DNA of 64,000 bases, taken from Phytoseiulus persimilis. Lineage: Eukaryota > Arthropoda > Arachnida > Mesostigmata > Phytoseiidae. The translations under genes and the position numbers were made by a program. The notes below the pieces were generated by a model. That model ran no database searches. It was given only the letters and a program-made list of their open reading frames with translations, and had not been told where the DNA came from. The DNA lies in the NCBI GenBank assembly GCA_037576195.1, contig CM075101.1, positions 47,430,001 through 47,494,000 of the forward strand. The letters run 5' to 3'. Shown piece after piece: positions 1 through 12,664 of this stretch (its first letter is position 1; every line of letters starts with the position of its first letter).

Positions 1-2330
1 CGACCCATTGAGTCAACAGGGATCGCAAACAGCTCACGGTGTCTTGATTAGTTCCGAAAACAAACGGAGCGAATGTTAACGTCGAACAACCTCGATACGT
101 CGGTTCCGGAACGGACGTTCCGCTCGCTCTGTCTCTTCAGATGTCGAGAAAATGTGGGAATCTCGGGAGCATACGAGTCCATCGAAAAATCTACAGGGTT
201 CGAAATCTTCCAGGAGTTCATACACTCTCCCTCGTGCACGAAAGGAGCCTCCGGATCGCAGGTTATGGGGACGCGCACTGATATTGCTTCGATTACTATC
301 GACCGTTATATAAGCGCATCGGTCCGACCGGATCGATATAATCAAAGCGTGTTTGTCGAGTCTCCATGAGGGACCGCACACATGGCTCGTTGAATAATTA
401 AACGCAGTGGACGGCGACTTCGGCTCGTTCGAGTGCTTTGCCCGTGTGATTACGGAATGCTGAAGCGGGGAGCGAAGGGGTCGGTTTCGCCTGATCACCC
501 ATCTGCTGCAGCTGCGACCAGCTGAGCTCGGCGGACTCCAAAAATATGAGCGGACACTTGGCTCTAGAACGAACTCCCCGCGCGGGACGTTGAAGACCAT
601 CTGAACCCTATCGGAAACCAGGACCACTGGAATCCGTATCCGGTCGTCCTGTCGGACCCTAGAACGGTGCTCGCTGCGCTCCGCCTCGATCGACCGCTCT
701 AAAGGCGGAAGTTGGTATTGCCCCATCTAGCCGAACTGAGTTTTGTGATCCCATTCATGATGTCTCCGTCGTCGCAACCGGACTGGATATGTTGGCCGTT
801 TTCTCACGCATTGCCCCCACAACTAGCTTCCTCCCCGCAACCACTTTCCTGTTGGGATATTCGCCTGAGAAAATAACAAGACTGGAAACGATTCCCGTCG
901 GTAACAGATCCCATAAGATCGCACACAGAACCATCGTGCTTCGCGAACCGAAAAGTGACGTCAGCTCCTTGGCGACCTTGCCGAGCTGTACTTTCATAGG
1001 CGACGCGAAGCATGCAGCAAATATTTGAGTTTTGCCAACACATTGACCTTTCGAACATCGTTGTCGTGATGATAACTTTAATCATGGCAGAAAGCGAGCG
1101 GTATCAATATGTTTTTAGATTGGAATATTCACTCTGCTCAATGGAGAGCACCGATGAATGGATCGCCAAGGAATTCGTTTGAAATTCGAATCGCTCCGTA
1201 AGCCTGGCGGTGGTAAGGAACCGCACTCGCTTCAGTGGTTTTAATTGAACTTAATTGTTTGTCGGTTCCAGAGTTCATGGATGAGAATCCTACTCTATTC
1301 GACGACGGCCGGTATCCGACATCGATCCCACGCTGTTGTGGTCGATCGCGAAGATCTGAGTTTGATAACCTCGATGTTGCCTGCTCGAGTCGCTCCCTTA
1401 GGGCGAGCTGGAACAAATAGATGACGTGTTCGACTGTGTGTATCAGCATCTGAGGGTTACAATCTCGAATTTCATCCCTCGGGCTCGGCAGATGATTTTC
1501 TAGAGTGGCGTTCAGCCGGAGTCGACGAGTCGGAACCTCCCTCTTCAGGAGTCGCGGGGCTCCATCCGATGTCCTCGGACAATTCTGCTGTGTACACTGA
1601 GTGAGGTTAACTTCCTCCAGTAATGGCGTGAGGGCAAAGCGTTTGTCAATAAGGTTATCCGAGCGCATGGGCCCGAGATGGGCGTTGGATGACCACCTGA
1701 CGGCACGACATCCATGCGCGTGCGACGACATCAGCTCCCGTTCGAGGCCACGAAGCTCTCAGCGCAGCTCTTCGTCTTTTTTGATGGAGGATCAGACACT
1801 GCGCTCGGAGGACAGATTTGGATGCGCGTTTTCGCTCTCTGGAGCCAAAGCCCGCAGTTGCCCAAGATCTGCCAGGGTTTTGTGTCAAATCCCGGAGAAA
1901 ATACTCCGCCAGAACAATGAGACCACACCGTCATTCACAACCTATCGCCGGAATCACGATAAACTTGAACTCGAAACATCACTGGCTCCGACGCTATCAC
2001 GTAATCCTGATTGCAATATTTTCGCTAGTTCCAAGAATAGATCATGATCAAAGCCTCACAGCTTCTAACGGCCCTCCGCGAAAGCTCACTCGTTGTCAAG
2101 CTTTATCAGTGTACCCATACTTTGGGGTTGGTTTTCGATCATTTGGGAGGGCCCCGTGGTTCCGCTGAGATGGCTTCTGGAACGACCCAGCGTCATCTTC
2201 TCTCGAGTGGTAGAACATCTTCAACGCTCGTCACACATCGTCGATGAGAAGGAGCAGGTGTTTCAATGAACAGATGACCAGGACGATTATTTCCTTTGTT
2301 GACATACTGACCGCGTCATATTCGTTCCAG
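1..2330. other. No gene recognised; possible upstream intron/5' flank of abLIM gene
   Basis: I see no ORF here with recognisable domains. The longest open frame (minus strand, about 76-726) overlaps an unrelated plus-strand frame, is rich in Arg and Ser, and has no family resemblance, so I treat it as chance. The first recognised abLIM exon begins at 2331 in the middle of the first LIM domain and needs a preceding exon that ends one base into a codon. That exon, with the start codon, should lie in this stretch or left of the window, but I could not identify it. Confidence 0.5.
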
Positions 2331-5300
2331 GCAAGGTTCACTGTGAACTGTGTAAATCGAAGTGTTCGGGGAACGCATTGAGAGTCGGAGAGAAGTATTT
2401 TCACGTCGACTGTTTCAAATGCGCGCAGTGCGGGAGCTCGTTAGCGCAAGGCGGATTCTTCTTTAAAGCTGGAAAATACTACTGCACCAAGGATTACCAG
2501 AAGCTGTTCGGCACCAAATGCGAAGCTTGCAAGAAGTTCGTTGAAGGAGACGTTGTTACAGCCCTAGGTTCGTATCTCCCCCATCCTCCTCTCCAAAGAC
2601 CGGTTCTGGCGTGCAGTGTTCCGATTCGACGGTAAATCTGACTTCCTCTTGACCCTGCTAGCTCGTGTTTTCTCGCAAAGTGATCTGTGTATTACACGGC
2701 TCATATTATCGTGCAGTATGTAAGGAGGATCGGAAGGTCTGAACAGACTCTGAGCCTCCCTCGTATGTCTGAACTTCGGTGATCTCAGCGGAACCTTTTA
2801 CACCTTGTTGTCCGACCTCCTCGACTCGAGAGTTTCACATCAAGGAGTTGTGCACTTGACTTCAAGATCGATCCGCAATGCTCTCTGTCAGGGAAGCGAT
2901 TGTCATCAACTGCACGCATCACTCCCGAGAAGGTCGAGCTTCGATCACGCCTAAATCGATCCTCTCTTTCGTATTCTGCTACGCTGTACAGTTCTCAGGA
3001 AATATGGAATTCTCCAAAAGCTCGAGCCATCCCTGTGGAAACGTCGCTCTCCTGGTCTTTCGCCCTTGTAAATGGATTACTGAGTTTGTCAGAGGGCCAC
3101 GTCCGAATCTGGGTCAGCGGGCATCAGCTCTCTTGTCTCGTGTTATACAACCTCTGAATCGATTGCAGGTAACACATACCACCAAAAATGTTTCGTCTGC
3201 GCACGCTGCAAACAACCGTTCCCTAGTGGAGAGAAGGTCACGTATACTGGCAAAGAGTGCCTATGCGTCAGGTAATTATGAGTTCGTCTTCCTCGGGGTG
3301 AACTGGGGCCCTCTCCGGGAGCGCGATCGTGGAACACGATGCCGCCGCCCCGGAAGAGAGGAGCTGGAAAATCGTGAGCGGAACGAATTCGAACGAATCG
3401 GAGCTCTCCACGACGCAAATGGAATAGGGATCGACCCGCGTCCATACTGGCCTGTACTGAGGCTCCCTTCATGTTCCCTTCCAGGTGTATTCAGATCCCT
3501 GTGAAGAGCGAGTCACCTCTACTCGAGTCGAAAGGCGACTGTGCCGGTTGTGGAGAAGCATTAGTCGACGGCCAGGCTCTGGTCGCCCTCGATAAACAAT
3601 GGCATATTTATTGTTTCAAGTGCACAGCTTGCGGACAACTCCTTCATGGAGAGTACATGAGCAAAGACGACCAGCCCTTCTGCGAGAAAGATTACCAGAC
3701 CAGATTCGGGGTCAAGTGCGCACACTGTCAAAGATATATATCGGGGAAGGTCCTCCAGGCCGGCGAGGACTCACACTTCCATCCCACATGCGCTCGCTGC
3801 TCGAAGTGCGGCGATCCCTTCGGCGACGGCGAAGAAATGTACCTTCAAGGTGGGTTTCGAGAGTAGCGAGGCAGCATCGAAGCGGAGTAGCTGGGACTCA
3901 TGCTCGAAGGACTTCTCATGGAGAAGAGGAGGGGAGACAGTTGATCGCGGACTCGTTGGGCAGGGCTCGCAAAATTATTTTCTCGAGAAATCCCGATTCC
4001 GAGAATCAGCACTGAAGGACGCGGTGTGATTCTACTCAGTCAATGATGTCTGTCTTGTCGGCACATACTCCTAGCTTTACGATGACCCACCCACTTCTTC
4101 TGATTGAGCGGGGCAGCCCAGATCGATACGAAGGGGAGCTTTTCCACATTGAATCAGTTGAACACTTGTTCATTCCAGCCGGAGCGATTTGGCACCCCCG
4201 TTGTGGACCTCGACCCAACGGAGATCTCGAGCATCCTGAGGTGAGCATTTCGATTAATTTGCGCAAAAATGTGATGAATGAGATTACGTGAAGCGAAGGA
4301 ACAAATTTGAAAGCCGATGAACAGTCGCTCGGCACAAATTTGGCTGAGCGATGTCCAAGCTCGAGTTCGATGGTCGGAAGACACGCGACACATCCAGAGG
4401 ATGCGAAAGGCGATACTGAGTCATGCCCTCTTCAAACAAATCTCGTGCCCTATGAGCAGAGCAGTCTCTGATTTCTACGCGTCCTCCGCCAAACTCGTCT
4501 TCACCTCACCGATGGAGCCCCCGGCAAAGGGAGAAGACACCCGTTGCATCGAATCCCCCCAGAAGTAAATTGTTCATGAAGTGGTGAAGATCGAGGAGAA
4601 TGAGAGACCTATCTGATGATCTCCTTGTAGCGTTCTGACCGAAGTCTGAGCGGGATGGTGAGGAAAAAAAAACTAGAATGCGTTAATATGATGCAGCAAG
4701 AGCTCGGTGATGTCTCGCGTTGAAACCCTCGGACTGGACACGTTTCGAGCTGCAATATTCATCGGAGTCGAACTCCGATACGAGCTCAAAGACCGCGAGA
4801 GCTGCCGATGACGGCTGTTGTGGAGGATTACTCGGTGTTCCATTGTGCTTCTTGGTATCATTCTCAAGATTCTTCTCTAATTACTCTCGCAGGCTGCGTC
4901 ACCAACGAGCAGTTCTCGCTGCGAAACGCCCTTGAACAGTTCGGCATCGATCCCACTCCACCACGTGAGTAATATTCCTACAATCGAAACAAAGCCCGAA
5001 ATTTGAGTCGTGACAACGACCAAAAAGATATTCCTCCAGAGATCCCTCCGCCTGGGAGAAGCCCAGATCGCGTCCTCCGAATCCGATCCGTCTTTCAGTA
5101 CGACTACTCAATGCACGACCGTTCCACAACCCCGATGCTGAACGACCTCTCGAGAGTATATGCCTGTTCATACCTGACTCAAGGTCCGACATTGGGCTAC
5201 TTGCGTCGACCACTACAGCCGAACCCCCCGAAGTCACCGAATTTCCACCAACCGCCTCATCACGATCGAAAGGTCTACGGTCGCATTCACATAAACAAGC

Positions 5301-8300
5301 AAGGTACGCGTGCTCATCCCCGAGCTGTCGTTGGTCAACCCTGATGGAAGAACCGCAGGTTCATCCACGCCGGAGGCATGCGCAACCCCTCGTCGCCAGA
5401 CACACCCAATACAAGTTGTCGAAGCCTCTCTCATTCGACCTCGGTCTTTGCGAAATCTTCCGTGCGACTACCTCGCTCGGGGTGTGGCCATTGCACGCGG
5501 CGTACGAACTCCTCCAACAGACACGAGCCTCGACAGTAGCATGGGTCCTCCTACGACGTCAAACATACGATCCCCGAGAACAGTGGGGTGACGGAGTTCA
5601 TTTCCGCCGTTTTCAGCCGGTTTCATTGTGTTTTCAGGGATGCAGGTTCTCGTCGACAGTCTTGCACACACTGGAGACCGCGTCAGGTCTCCTCACATGA
5701 ACAACGAAGAGCCCATCGAGTTGGCCCTCTACCCTGACGCGAAAAAACCTCAGAAGAAACAGGTCCCGCCTATAGGTGAGTCAACGCGGAGCCGGCCGAG
5801 GCAGTTAACTCCGAGGAAGACGAGAAACATAAACCGCCATAAAAACGATCAGCTTCCTGTCCGAGGTTTCTGGCCGTGCCCGACTGTCAGCGTGTCTGTC
5901 CATCAGTGGGCCACGGGGATGTTTCAGAGGGTGGGTAAACGGGGGCAGGCAACTGAGTGGGTGTGCATCAATGCTGATCAGCTACCGGATGGCTGGGTGT
6001 GGCCGCCTCGGGAGGAGTTGCTCTAATTAACGATAGGTAGGAAAATGGGTGGACGTCAGTGCAGCGGATGGGAAGGTAGCAAGTCAGCAGAAGGAAGGCC
6101 TGACCATGAAACGTCCATGACTGACCATGAGGCTGGAGGTTCGCAAAGCTCGAAGATCTTGTCGGCTTCGAGAAATGTTCCTTATGCTACGAGACCGGTC
6201 AACACTGAACGAAGCTGAAGCAGGTTCACAGATAGCTTCCGCCATCAGCGGTTTGGATCACCCAAGTCTATTCCTGTCGTTGCGCACTTTGAAGGCTTGG
6301 TCCCGATCGGTTCCACGTCGGAGTTTATGCTATGGGATATCATCGGATCCGGAGCGCAATCACGCAACGCAACCAATCCAAGAAAATTCGGTCGGGACTT
6401 TCAAGGGAATCACTTCGAACCTTCCAGAAACCGATGGAAGCTCTGGTCGGGAAGTTTTCGCCTCTTCCCTTCTGCAACGGCATCTTATCGTTTTCTTCTC
6501 TTCTTGCTTTTGAGCACACGATGCCTCGTCCGCCTAACTCTCATTCCCTCGTTGGCGATTCCTAGATTGGCATCTGCGCTGGGCCGGATGTGGGGTTCGC
6601 GGTCGGTAATTGATTCCATTCGTTTTTTTTCCTTGCAGAGCGAGATGATTTCCCTGCACCCCCGTACCCGTACGCTGATCCAACGGAACGCATCCGTAGA
6701 AGCTCCGTTGGATCAGATACAATCGATAGGGAGGATCAGGTGGATTTGGCGAGCGTACCGGTCGACCCCAAACTCAAAAAAGAAGAAGAAGAACTTGAGA
6801 AGATTTCTTCCGGTGAGATTTCCACAGCTACCTTGGCATCGTAGGAGATCTACCAAACGCTCTAGAGTTCCTTTCTCTTGAGATATGTGTTAGCTGAACA
6901 CGGCTCGCGGTCCTGCTCCTCAAGTTGACATCTGTCTCCTCAGGCATTGGAAAAGTTTTCCTCAAAACGGTCAAGGAACGTGAGAAGATGAGAGCTTACA
7001 AAATGACGCATATCGACCCGAGAAACGCGTCTCGAGTTCCCTCAGCTTCGCGGGAGATAGCAGCTCACCTCCGCTACGATAATCCCGTCAATGCCTGTGA
7101 GTGTCGAGAACTCAATCTCGGATCAGAAGAACTCGGAGGAGTTCCTTCGGGTCTGATCTTGACTCCCATTCGGATGGGTTTCCAGTGGAATCTTGTATGA
7201 TAATTTTCCCAGGAAAACCAAGCAATTGATTCTTGTTTGATTCACAGCCCCGTCTCGGGATCTCGATAGACCTCGGCCGTGGGAGTTAGATCCCGATTTC
7301 GACCGAAATTCAATTCTCAGGGGTTCTGCCAGGCCACATGATGTGCACATAAATTATAATGGTGAGTTCCTTCGTTGGTGATCTCAGGCTGGAATTTCCT
7401 AGTCCATGATGGAGGACGTCACTCCGGGTGTGAAACTCACGTAAACTCGCTTTACTATTCGGCGTTGTTGTCAACATTTTCAGTGGTTTCATCATTACAT
7501 CAACCTCCGAAACCAGGATATGGTCTAAGTGCGAAGTCTGCAACTCTGCCTGCTGGGACAACTTCCCACTACGCGACGACCATGGTAACCTAGTGCTACA
7601 TTCTTGTCACCTCTCCAGAAGGGGAAAGAGTCTACTCGGATGCTGATTCGGCATTTTAGTGACGTAGCCCGGAGTTTCTGCCGAAACCGCTGAAATCGAA
7701 TCGGGAGATCTTGGTGCAACAACATCTGGAGTTCATGGACAGATTTTCTCTCGGACGATCGAAAATCGAATGTTTCCCTGTTCAAGTCGGCGCGTTCGTC
7801 GGCTCCCGACCGCCATGCTTACGTTCGCCGCTCCCTTACGTGATGCCATGACGTATTTTCTGGCCGTCTCTCCCAATTGCACGCACACTTGGCAAGGTCG
7901 TCCGACTGACAGCGGAAACTGTTCGATAGTTTCACTCCCAGGCCAGTCGTTCCTTCCGGAGGTTTCACTCCGCTCGAAACTCTGAAATCTATCAAGCTCT
8001 ACGGAAGCTAGCGGGGATATTCGGAAGGAACCGGTCTAGAAGAGATGGTTCGGTTATCCGAAGCGATTCGATGGAGTTTATCACTACCTCCATCTTTCCA
8101 GACTTCACATTCAGCGAATCCATTCAAAACGGCATCCTCTGACTTCGGTTCCGACCGATCGGACGGAATGTCGATCGCGTCCTCAGATGTTCGGAGCAAA
8201 TCGGCCATGAATCACTCCCGGAGCGGGGAAGGTCAGGCCTTCTGCGGTAAGTTCACGTGTGGCTTTCGTCGTTGCTTTATCTCACTGAGCTTTTGAGGTG

Positions 8301-9372
8301 CAGAAGAACGGTTCGACATCTTGTCCAGATCGCCTTGAATTAAAAGAAAGAAACTTGGAATTGAATCGATTTCCCAAAACTCGATTCTGAAACTGGATCG
8401 AGATCGAATTCTCTCGAACCGAAATGGATGGGAGCTCATGCGTTAAACAGAGCCATAAGAGTGCACGTTAGACTTAGATCGTGAGCTGAGCACCGCTGAT
8501 ATTTCGATAGGCATGAGACATGCATCGTACTCACCGCATTTACGGCGGTCAATGCCCAACGTCAATTGGCACTTGTCCCAGGACCCTCCGAGACTCTATC
8601 CCTACCACCTGCTCTGCACAGCCAACTACAGACTACCGGGAGATGTTGACAGATGTCATCTCGAGAGACATCTATCCAACCAGGTACGACTCTCAGCTCG
8701 GATGCACAATTTTTGTTTTGAGCGCGCATTCTTCTAGTTTTGAATGGTCTTCCTCACTGTATGAGCAGCTTCGTCGACTCAGGGTGGTGGATATTCGATT
8801 CTAAACAAAAACGAACTGAGCTCCCGAGGGGAGACAGCTTCTGCCGATTGCTTGCTCGGCCCTCAATCTCTTGCCAACAAAATCAGGAAATATCGTGAAC
8901 CACTTCGGAGTTCCGGTTTCGGGACGAGGTTCCAGCGAAAATCTTCGGATACGTCCCGATAGTTGTCACTTCCGTCTGTTCCTCGGTTCGACCACGTTCG
9001 GGCTCAGATCCGGGTTAACACTATCCCCTTCCACCGCTCCGGCAAAAATGCCATCAGAAACCTCATTCTTGAATTGGTGTCGTCTGGAGGTTCCCTCGAC
9101 AGATTCCCGAACCTTTGGTGGTCACGGGGCCGAAGTGGCTATTCTCTGGTGACTTCTGATCTGCGGATCTTGAGTTCCATGGTACTCTGGTTCTTAGTTG
9201 CTGGTGCTCGCAACCCTATTTCATCGAATATCACAACATAAGCAGCTCAATCACCAATCCAAGGCAACATTTTCAGGAGTTCGACCAGATCTTCCACATG
9301 GACCGGCTACAGTTCTATCGGCTCCCCGAATGGCGTCGAAACGATCTTAAACGACGAGCTCGGTTGTTTTAG
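2331..9372 (+). CDS. Actin-binding LIM protein (abLIM/Unc-115 family), 5' exon(s) missing
   Basis: This protein links actin filaments to signalling and the cytoskeleton in axon guidance and muscle; that role is family knowledge. I assign exons 2331-2567, 3169-3271, 3485-3849, 4179-4240, 4893-4964, 5099-5303, 5638-5775, 6639-6812, 6944-7096, 7248-7361, 7484-7584, 8102-8246, 8511-8683 and 9277-9372. All junctions have GT-AG sites and matching phase, giving 711 codons before TAG at 9370. The first four exons encode four LIM zinc fingers with CxxC pairs (CAQC, CEAC, CARC, CAGC, CTAC, CSKC) and the family phrases VVTALG, ALDKQWH, FCEKDYQ and EMYLQG. The middle is Ser/Pro-rich and holds the conserved block IERDDFPAPPYPY (5638/6639 junction). 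The last two exons encode a villin headpiece ending DLKRRARLF. Human ABLIM1 is about 780 residues, so only a short N-terminus is missing. The start codon was not found. Confidence 0.93.
5359..5588 (+). other. Possible skipped or alternative exon inside abLIM intron
   Basis: Between the exons ending at 5303 and beginning at 5638 lies a stretch open in the incoming phase, with a usable acceptor (cag at 5356-5358) and Ser/Thr/Pro-rich coding. Its natural donors (5583, 5588) leave the wrong phase for the next exon, whereas direct splicing 5303 to 5638 is in phase. I therefore left it out of the main model. It could be an alternative exon using a weaker internal donor, or simply intron. Confidence 0.25.
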
Positions 9373-9520
9373 GCCAATTTGGCTCGCGTCACCTTCTTGT
9401 CCCATCGAACTCCGCGTGGGCATTGAGCCGACGTCAAAAACAACGACGGCAACAACAAGAATAATTATAGTCACGATGCAAAGCGACAATGATTAGAGAG
9501 TCTGCATGCCTAGATAGAAA

Positions 9521-9526
9521 ATTAAA
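9521..9526 (+). terminator. Candidate polyadenylation signal of abLIM gene
   Basis: ATTAAA lies about 150 bases after the abLIM stop codon. It is a common variant signal at a plausible distance, but short and AT-rich, so chance is possible. Confidence 0.3.
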
Positions 9527-11450
9527 CATTTCTCTTCCCAGCCAGACGTGCCTCACACCATGACCTACAACAGAACTACTGCCCTGCGCGATTTTTACTT
9601 AATGCGTAATGCCCGTCGTTCACCGGGGCTCAGGAGATTAGACAAATGACGTCCAATGGTGCGCTTTGCTCTCGTTCTCGATTCTTCCCTCATGTTTCTC
9701 TCATCTTATCAGACTCCTTCTCGCCGGGGAAGCCCCTTCCAGCTCCACTCATTCACCGGCAATCGGGCTGCTGTCGTTGTTGTTGCTGTGAGCACCAATT
9801 TCCTCGGCGATAATGTCGGGATCTCAGAGTCCAGGGGTACCCAGGAGCAAGCGCTGTGAGGGTTCGAGTGCGGGAGGTGAAAGTGCCGGAGAGTCGAGCC
9901 CAACGAGTAATCATTGGTTGTGCAGCCTGCGGTGGCGTAGCTGCTCTAGCGAGGATTGGAGGAGAAACCTCACAGCTATGCCAGTCAGCGTAGGAGGGGA
10001 CGGGGAACGGAGACAAAAAAGGGCAGGACTGGTGGTATTCCGTAGGAGTGAAGTCGGTGAATAAAACCTCTCACGACTGTTCATGGAAGACAGTCGCTTT
10101 TGCAGAGACCGACGATTCATGGTTCCGGATCGGGAGGGAAGTGCAATAAGAGACATGGCGGCGAACAAGTTTGGGTTCCGCATCGAGTTTCTGAGGAAGG
10201 CTCGTATCGTTCGGTTTGTTGCCTCTGAAAAGAGGGACACCGTGGGACGCATGAGACTTCCGGTGCCTGAAGTTGGGAGGCGAGCGCCGTGACACGGTCG
10301 AAAAGATGAACGATCGAGACATTAGCTTGAGAAATGAGGGAAAACGGGACTCCCTGTTCTGGGCTTCACGACTCTCGACGCGGAAGACCCTTTGATGAGT
10401 AATAACCGCGATGGCGGGAGGACTGAAAGGGGAGCCGATCACGGGCGGGATGTACAGAATCATGGAAGAGTTATTTTCTCTAGCTTGAGCAGAGTGCGAA
10501 GAGTTTGACACGGAACGAGGATATGGCAGCGGGCAGCGAACGGATCGAGTATAAAACTCATTCTAATCATACGAATTTAGGATCTATGAAAGAACGAGGT
10601 GAAAAATAACGCCCCCGAGCTTATGAGACGATCCAGCAAGTCGGAGAATTTGTGAGTCCTCCCGAAGCGAAACCGTTCAGAAATACAAGCAATACAATCC
10701 TCGACGGGTCACGACTTCTAGCCGCAAAGGGCACGATCGGATAACTCCTAGATTTTAGCCACAGAAACACACGTTACACAAGGAAATCCTCATAGTCGAT
10801 GCCAGAAACGGCAGTCTCATAACGCGGGGCTGTTGTCGAAACCATCTGCCCCCGTGGAAGCCTTTCTCTCGCTCAGAGGAAAGGTTTGCACTTGAGAAGC
10901 CCTACCGCACGACACTTGCAAAGCAGGTATCAATGGGAGCGGCGGTGCGGTTCCTGCCTTCATGAAGTTTGAGACGAATGGGAACGCGAAGAAGTAATAT
11001 ATTCGAGTTTCTATTCAAGTGAAGAGAAACGACTAAAACAACTAGAGATACTTTCAGTAGATACACATACGAGGAGGTTAGGTCCACGCTGAGCTTTCGG
11101 TGATGAGGATATGACTGCAAGGTAACGTATGCGGCGACTGATATCTTGCACCAAGGGAAGCAGCAGAGAGCGAGAAATGTTATGTCTGTGTGGAAGTTGA
11201 CGGATGAATTCAAGCACTCGGCCCCATACATTGCTCGCAGTCGACAAGAAGCCGGATAAGCAAAATACTAATGAATAAATGGAGAGATAACGTATTGTTT
11301 TTAAAATACAGTTCGTGTGCTCCTTCTCTGTGAATAGGACTATATTTGTTCTGATTTTCATTTTTCATGGTCTGAATTCGATATCTCGACCACACTATTG
11401 AATCTGCCCAATCAATCTCGTTAGTCTGCTCTCTTGTTTCACGAAAAAGT

Positions 11451-11507
11451 ATCCGCCTCGTGGCATTGCATTGTTGGGTCCCAACAATGCAATGCCACGA
11501 AGCGGAT
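11451..11507. repeat. Perfect-class hairpin, 28-bp arms, 1-base loop
   Basis: Arms 11451-11478 and 11480-11507 are reverse complements with a single mismatch, separated by one T at 11479. The inner 20 bp (starting cgtggcattgcattgttggg) pair perfectly. The near-zero loop makes a normal miRNA precursor unlikely. A transposon footprint, a cruciform, or an assembly or cloning fold-back are alternatives. Confidence 0.9.
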
Positions 11508-11754
11508 TCAATGTTCTCCTCTGAAACGAGAATCATCCATCTCCATGACTTCGGACAGCGAGAGGACTCCATTTTGAATCGTTCGTCGCAGGAAACCGCA
11601 GAGAGGGAGAGGCTCCGTTCCGTACTCAGGTGATGAGTCGAGCGGACCGGATTCGCTCCCCCTGGACCGCCGTCAGGAAATTCGAACACGGCTTGCGCAC
11701 TGTGTGCGACCAGAGTGGAGTATTGACGAAACCCTTCGCTTTGATGAACCCTCA

Positions 11755-11760
11755 TTTATT
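11755..11760 (-). terminator. Candidate polyadenylation signal of SDHC
   Basis: Plus-strand tttatt reads AATAAA on the minus strand, about 70 bases downstream of the SDHC stop codon. The distance suits a 3'-UTR. Confidence 0.4.
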
Positions 11761-11830
11761 ATCTAACACAGATCTGCGATTCGTCTCCCAGTACATGCAA
11801 CCCAGCATAGCCACTACTACGTGAAAGCGC

Positions 11831-12664
11831 TCACAGCATGAAAGTCGCGTAGACCGTTGAGGCAGCCGTCAACGCAAGGACGATTTTGCCAGTTAGGTAC
11901 AGCTCCTTGATCTTAAAGCCCAAGCCTAGGTCCCAACACAGGTGACGGACTCCGTTATAAAAGTGGTAGAAGAATGCACCCGAAGAGAGTAGTTTGGCTG
12001 GTATGATGATTGCCTGTGGAAGTATTCCGAATTGAGATATATGGGCTAAGACTTTCGAATTCACCCAGCCGGATTGACGCCATGTCAGTCCCGTCCCTCA
12101 TTCGATGTTGACTCCTGACTAGGAGCGGATATTCATTGGTTCAGAGCTCCATGAATCGTGACAGAGTTACACCTACCTGCGAGAAGTGCGCAGCCTGAAT
12201 CGCGGCGATACATTCTGGAAATTGCCCTGCCAAAGGAAAGATATCGTTCCTTAATCTACACATACGAGGAGAAGATTGCATATTTGAGAGAAAACAGGCG
12301 TTGGAAGAATCGACCGGAGAAATGAAGTGTCAATGACAGCATGTTCCGGTTGATTCCGAGATGGAAAGATTGGAACGGAAAGGACCACAAACTCGCCTTT
12401 AGCGACCAAGGCAGTGATGGCGATTGTGTACACCCCGGCAGTCAGTCCCAAGCCGGTGATTCTGTGAGTGATGGAGAGAACAGTTGTCATCTGAGGTTTA
12501 TAGATGCTCAGATGGGGACTGAGGGGTCTTCCCAGATCTTTTTGTTTCTTGAAGAAAACATCCGACGGTAGCGAGGACGATGCTCTCAAGGGAAAGCATT
12601 GCGACGAGAGGAGAGATTTGTTCAGACAGCGGCCGTACACGCCAGCCCGCAGAATTGCATTCAT
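11831..12664 (-). CDS. SDHC: Succinate dehydrogenase cytochrome b560 subunit, mitochondrial
   Basis: SDHC anchors complex II in the inner mitochondrial membrane and helps bind haem b and ubiquinone. The first exon runs from ATG at 12664 to about 12389. It encodes a basic presequence-like N-terminus, then the family signature RPLSPHLSIY, followed by SITHRITG and a first hydrophobic helix. The last exon (about 12090-11831) encodes the second and third helices with YNGVRHLCWDLG, which contains the conserved haem-ligand histidine, and ends at TGA 11833-11831. A 50-base stretch near 12230-12180 has good acceptor and donor sites and could be a middle exon, but what it encodes seems to align to the same protein segment as the start of the last exon. 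The exact splice path between 12389 and 12062 is unresolved. Length fits the family (about 170-185 residues). Confidence 0.88.

Larger units (their letters stand above)
9373..11830. other. Intergenic; no gene seen, one strong hairpin
   Basis: Between the abLIM stop and the SDHC stop I find no ORF with recognisable content. The only structure that stands out is the inverted repeat at 11451-11507, listed separately. The two genes are convergent, so their 3' ends face each other here. Confidence 0.5.

Noticed and set aside
76..726. 216-codon minus-strand open frame
   Set aside because: It overlaps a plus-strand frame, is Arg/Ser-rich as expected of chance frames in this composition, and shows no motif or splice context.
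11451..11507. miRNA precursor
   Set aside because: A one-base loop and fully paired 28-bp stem do not fit a normal pre-miRNA.
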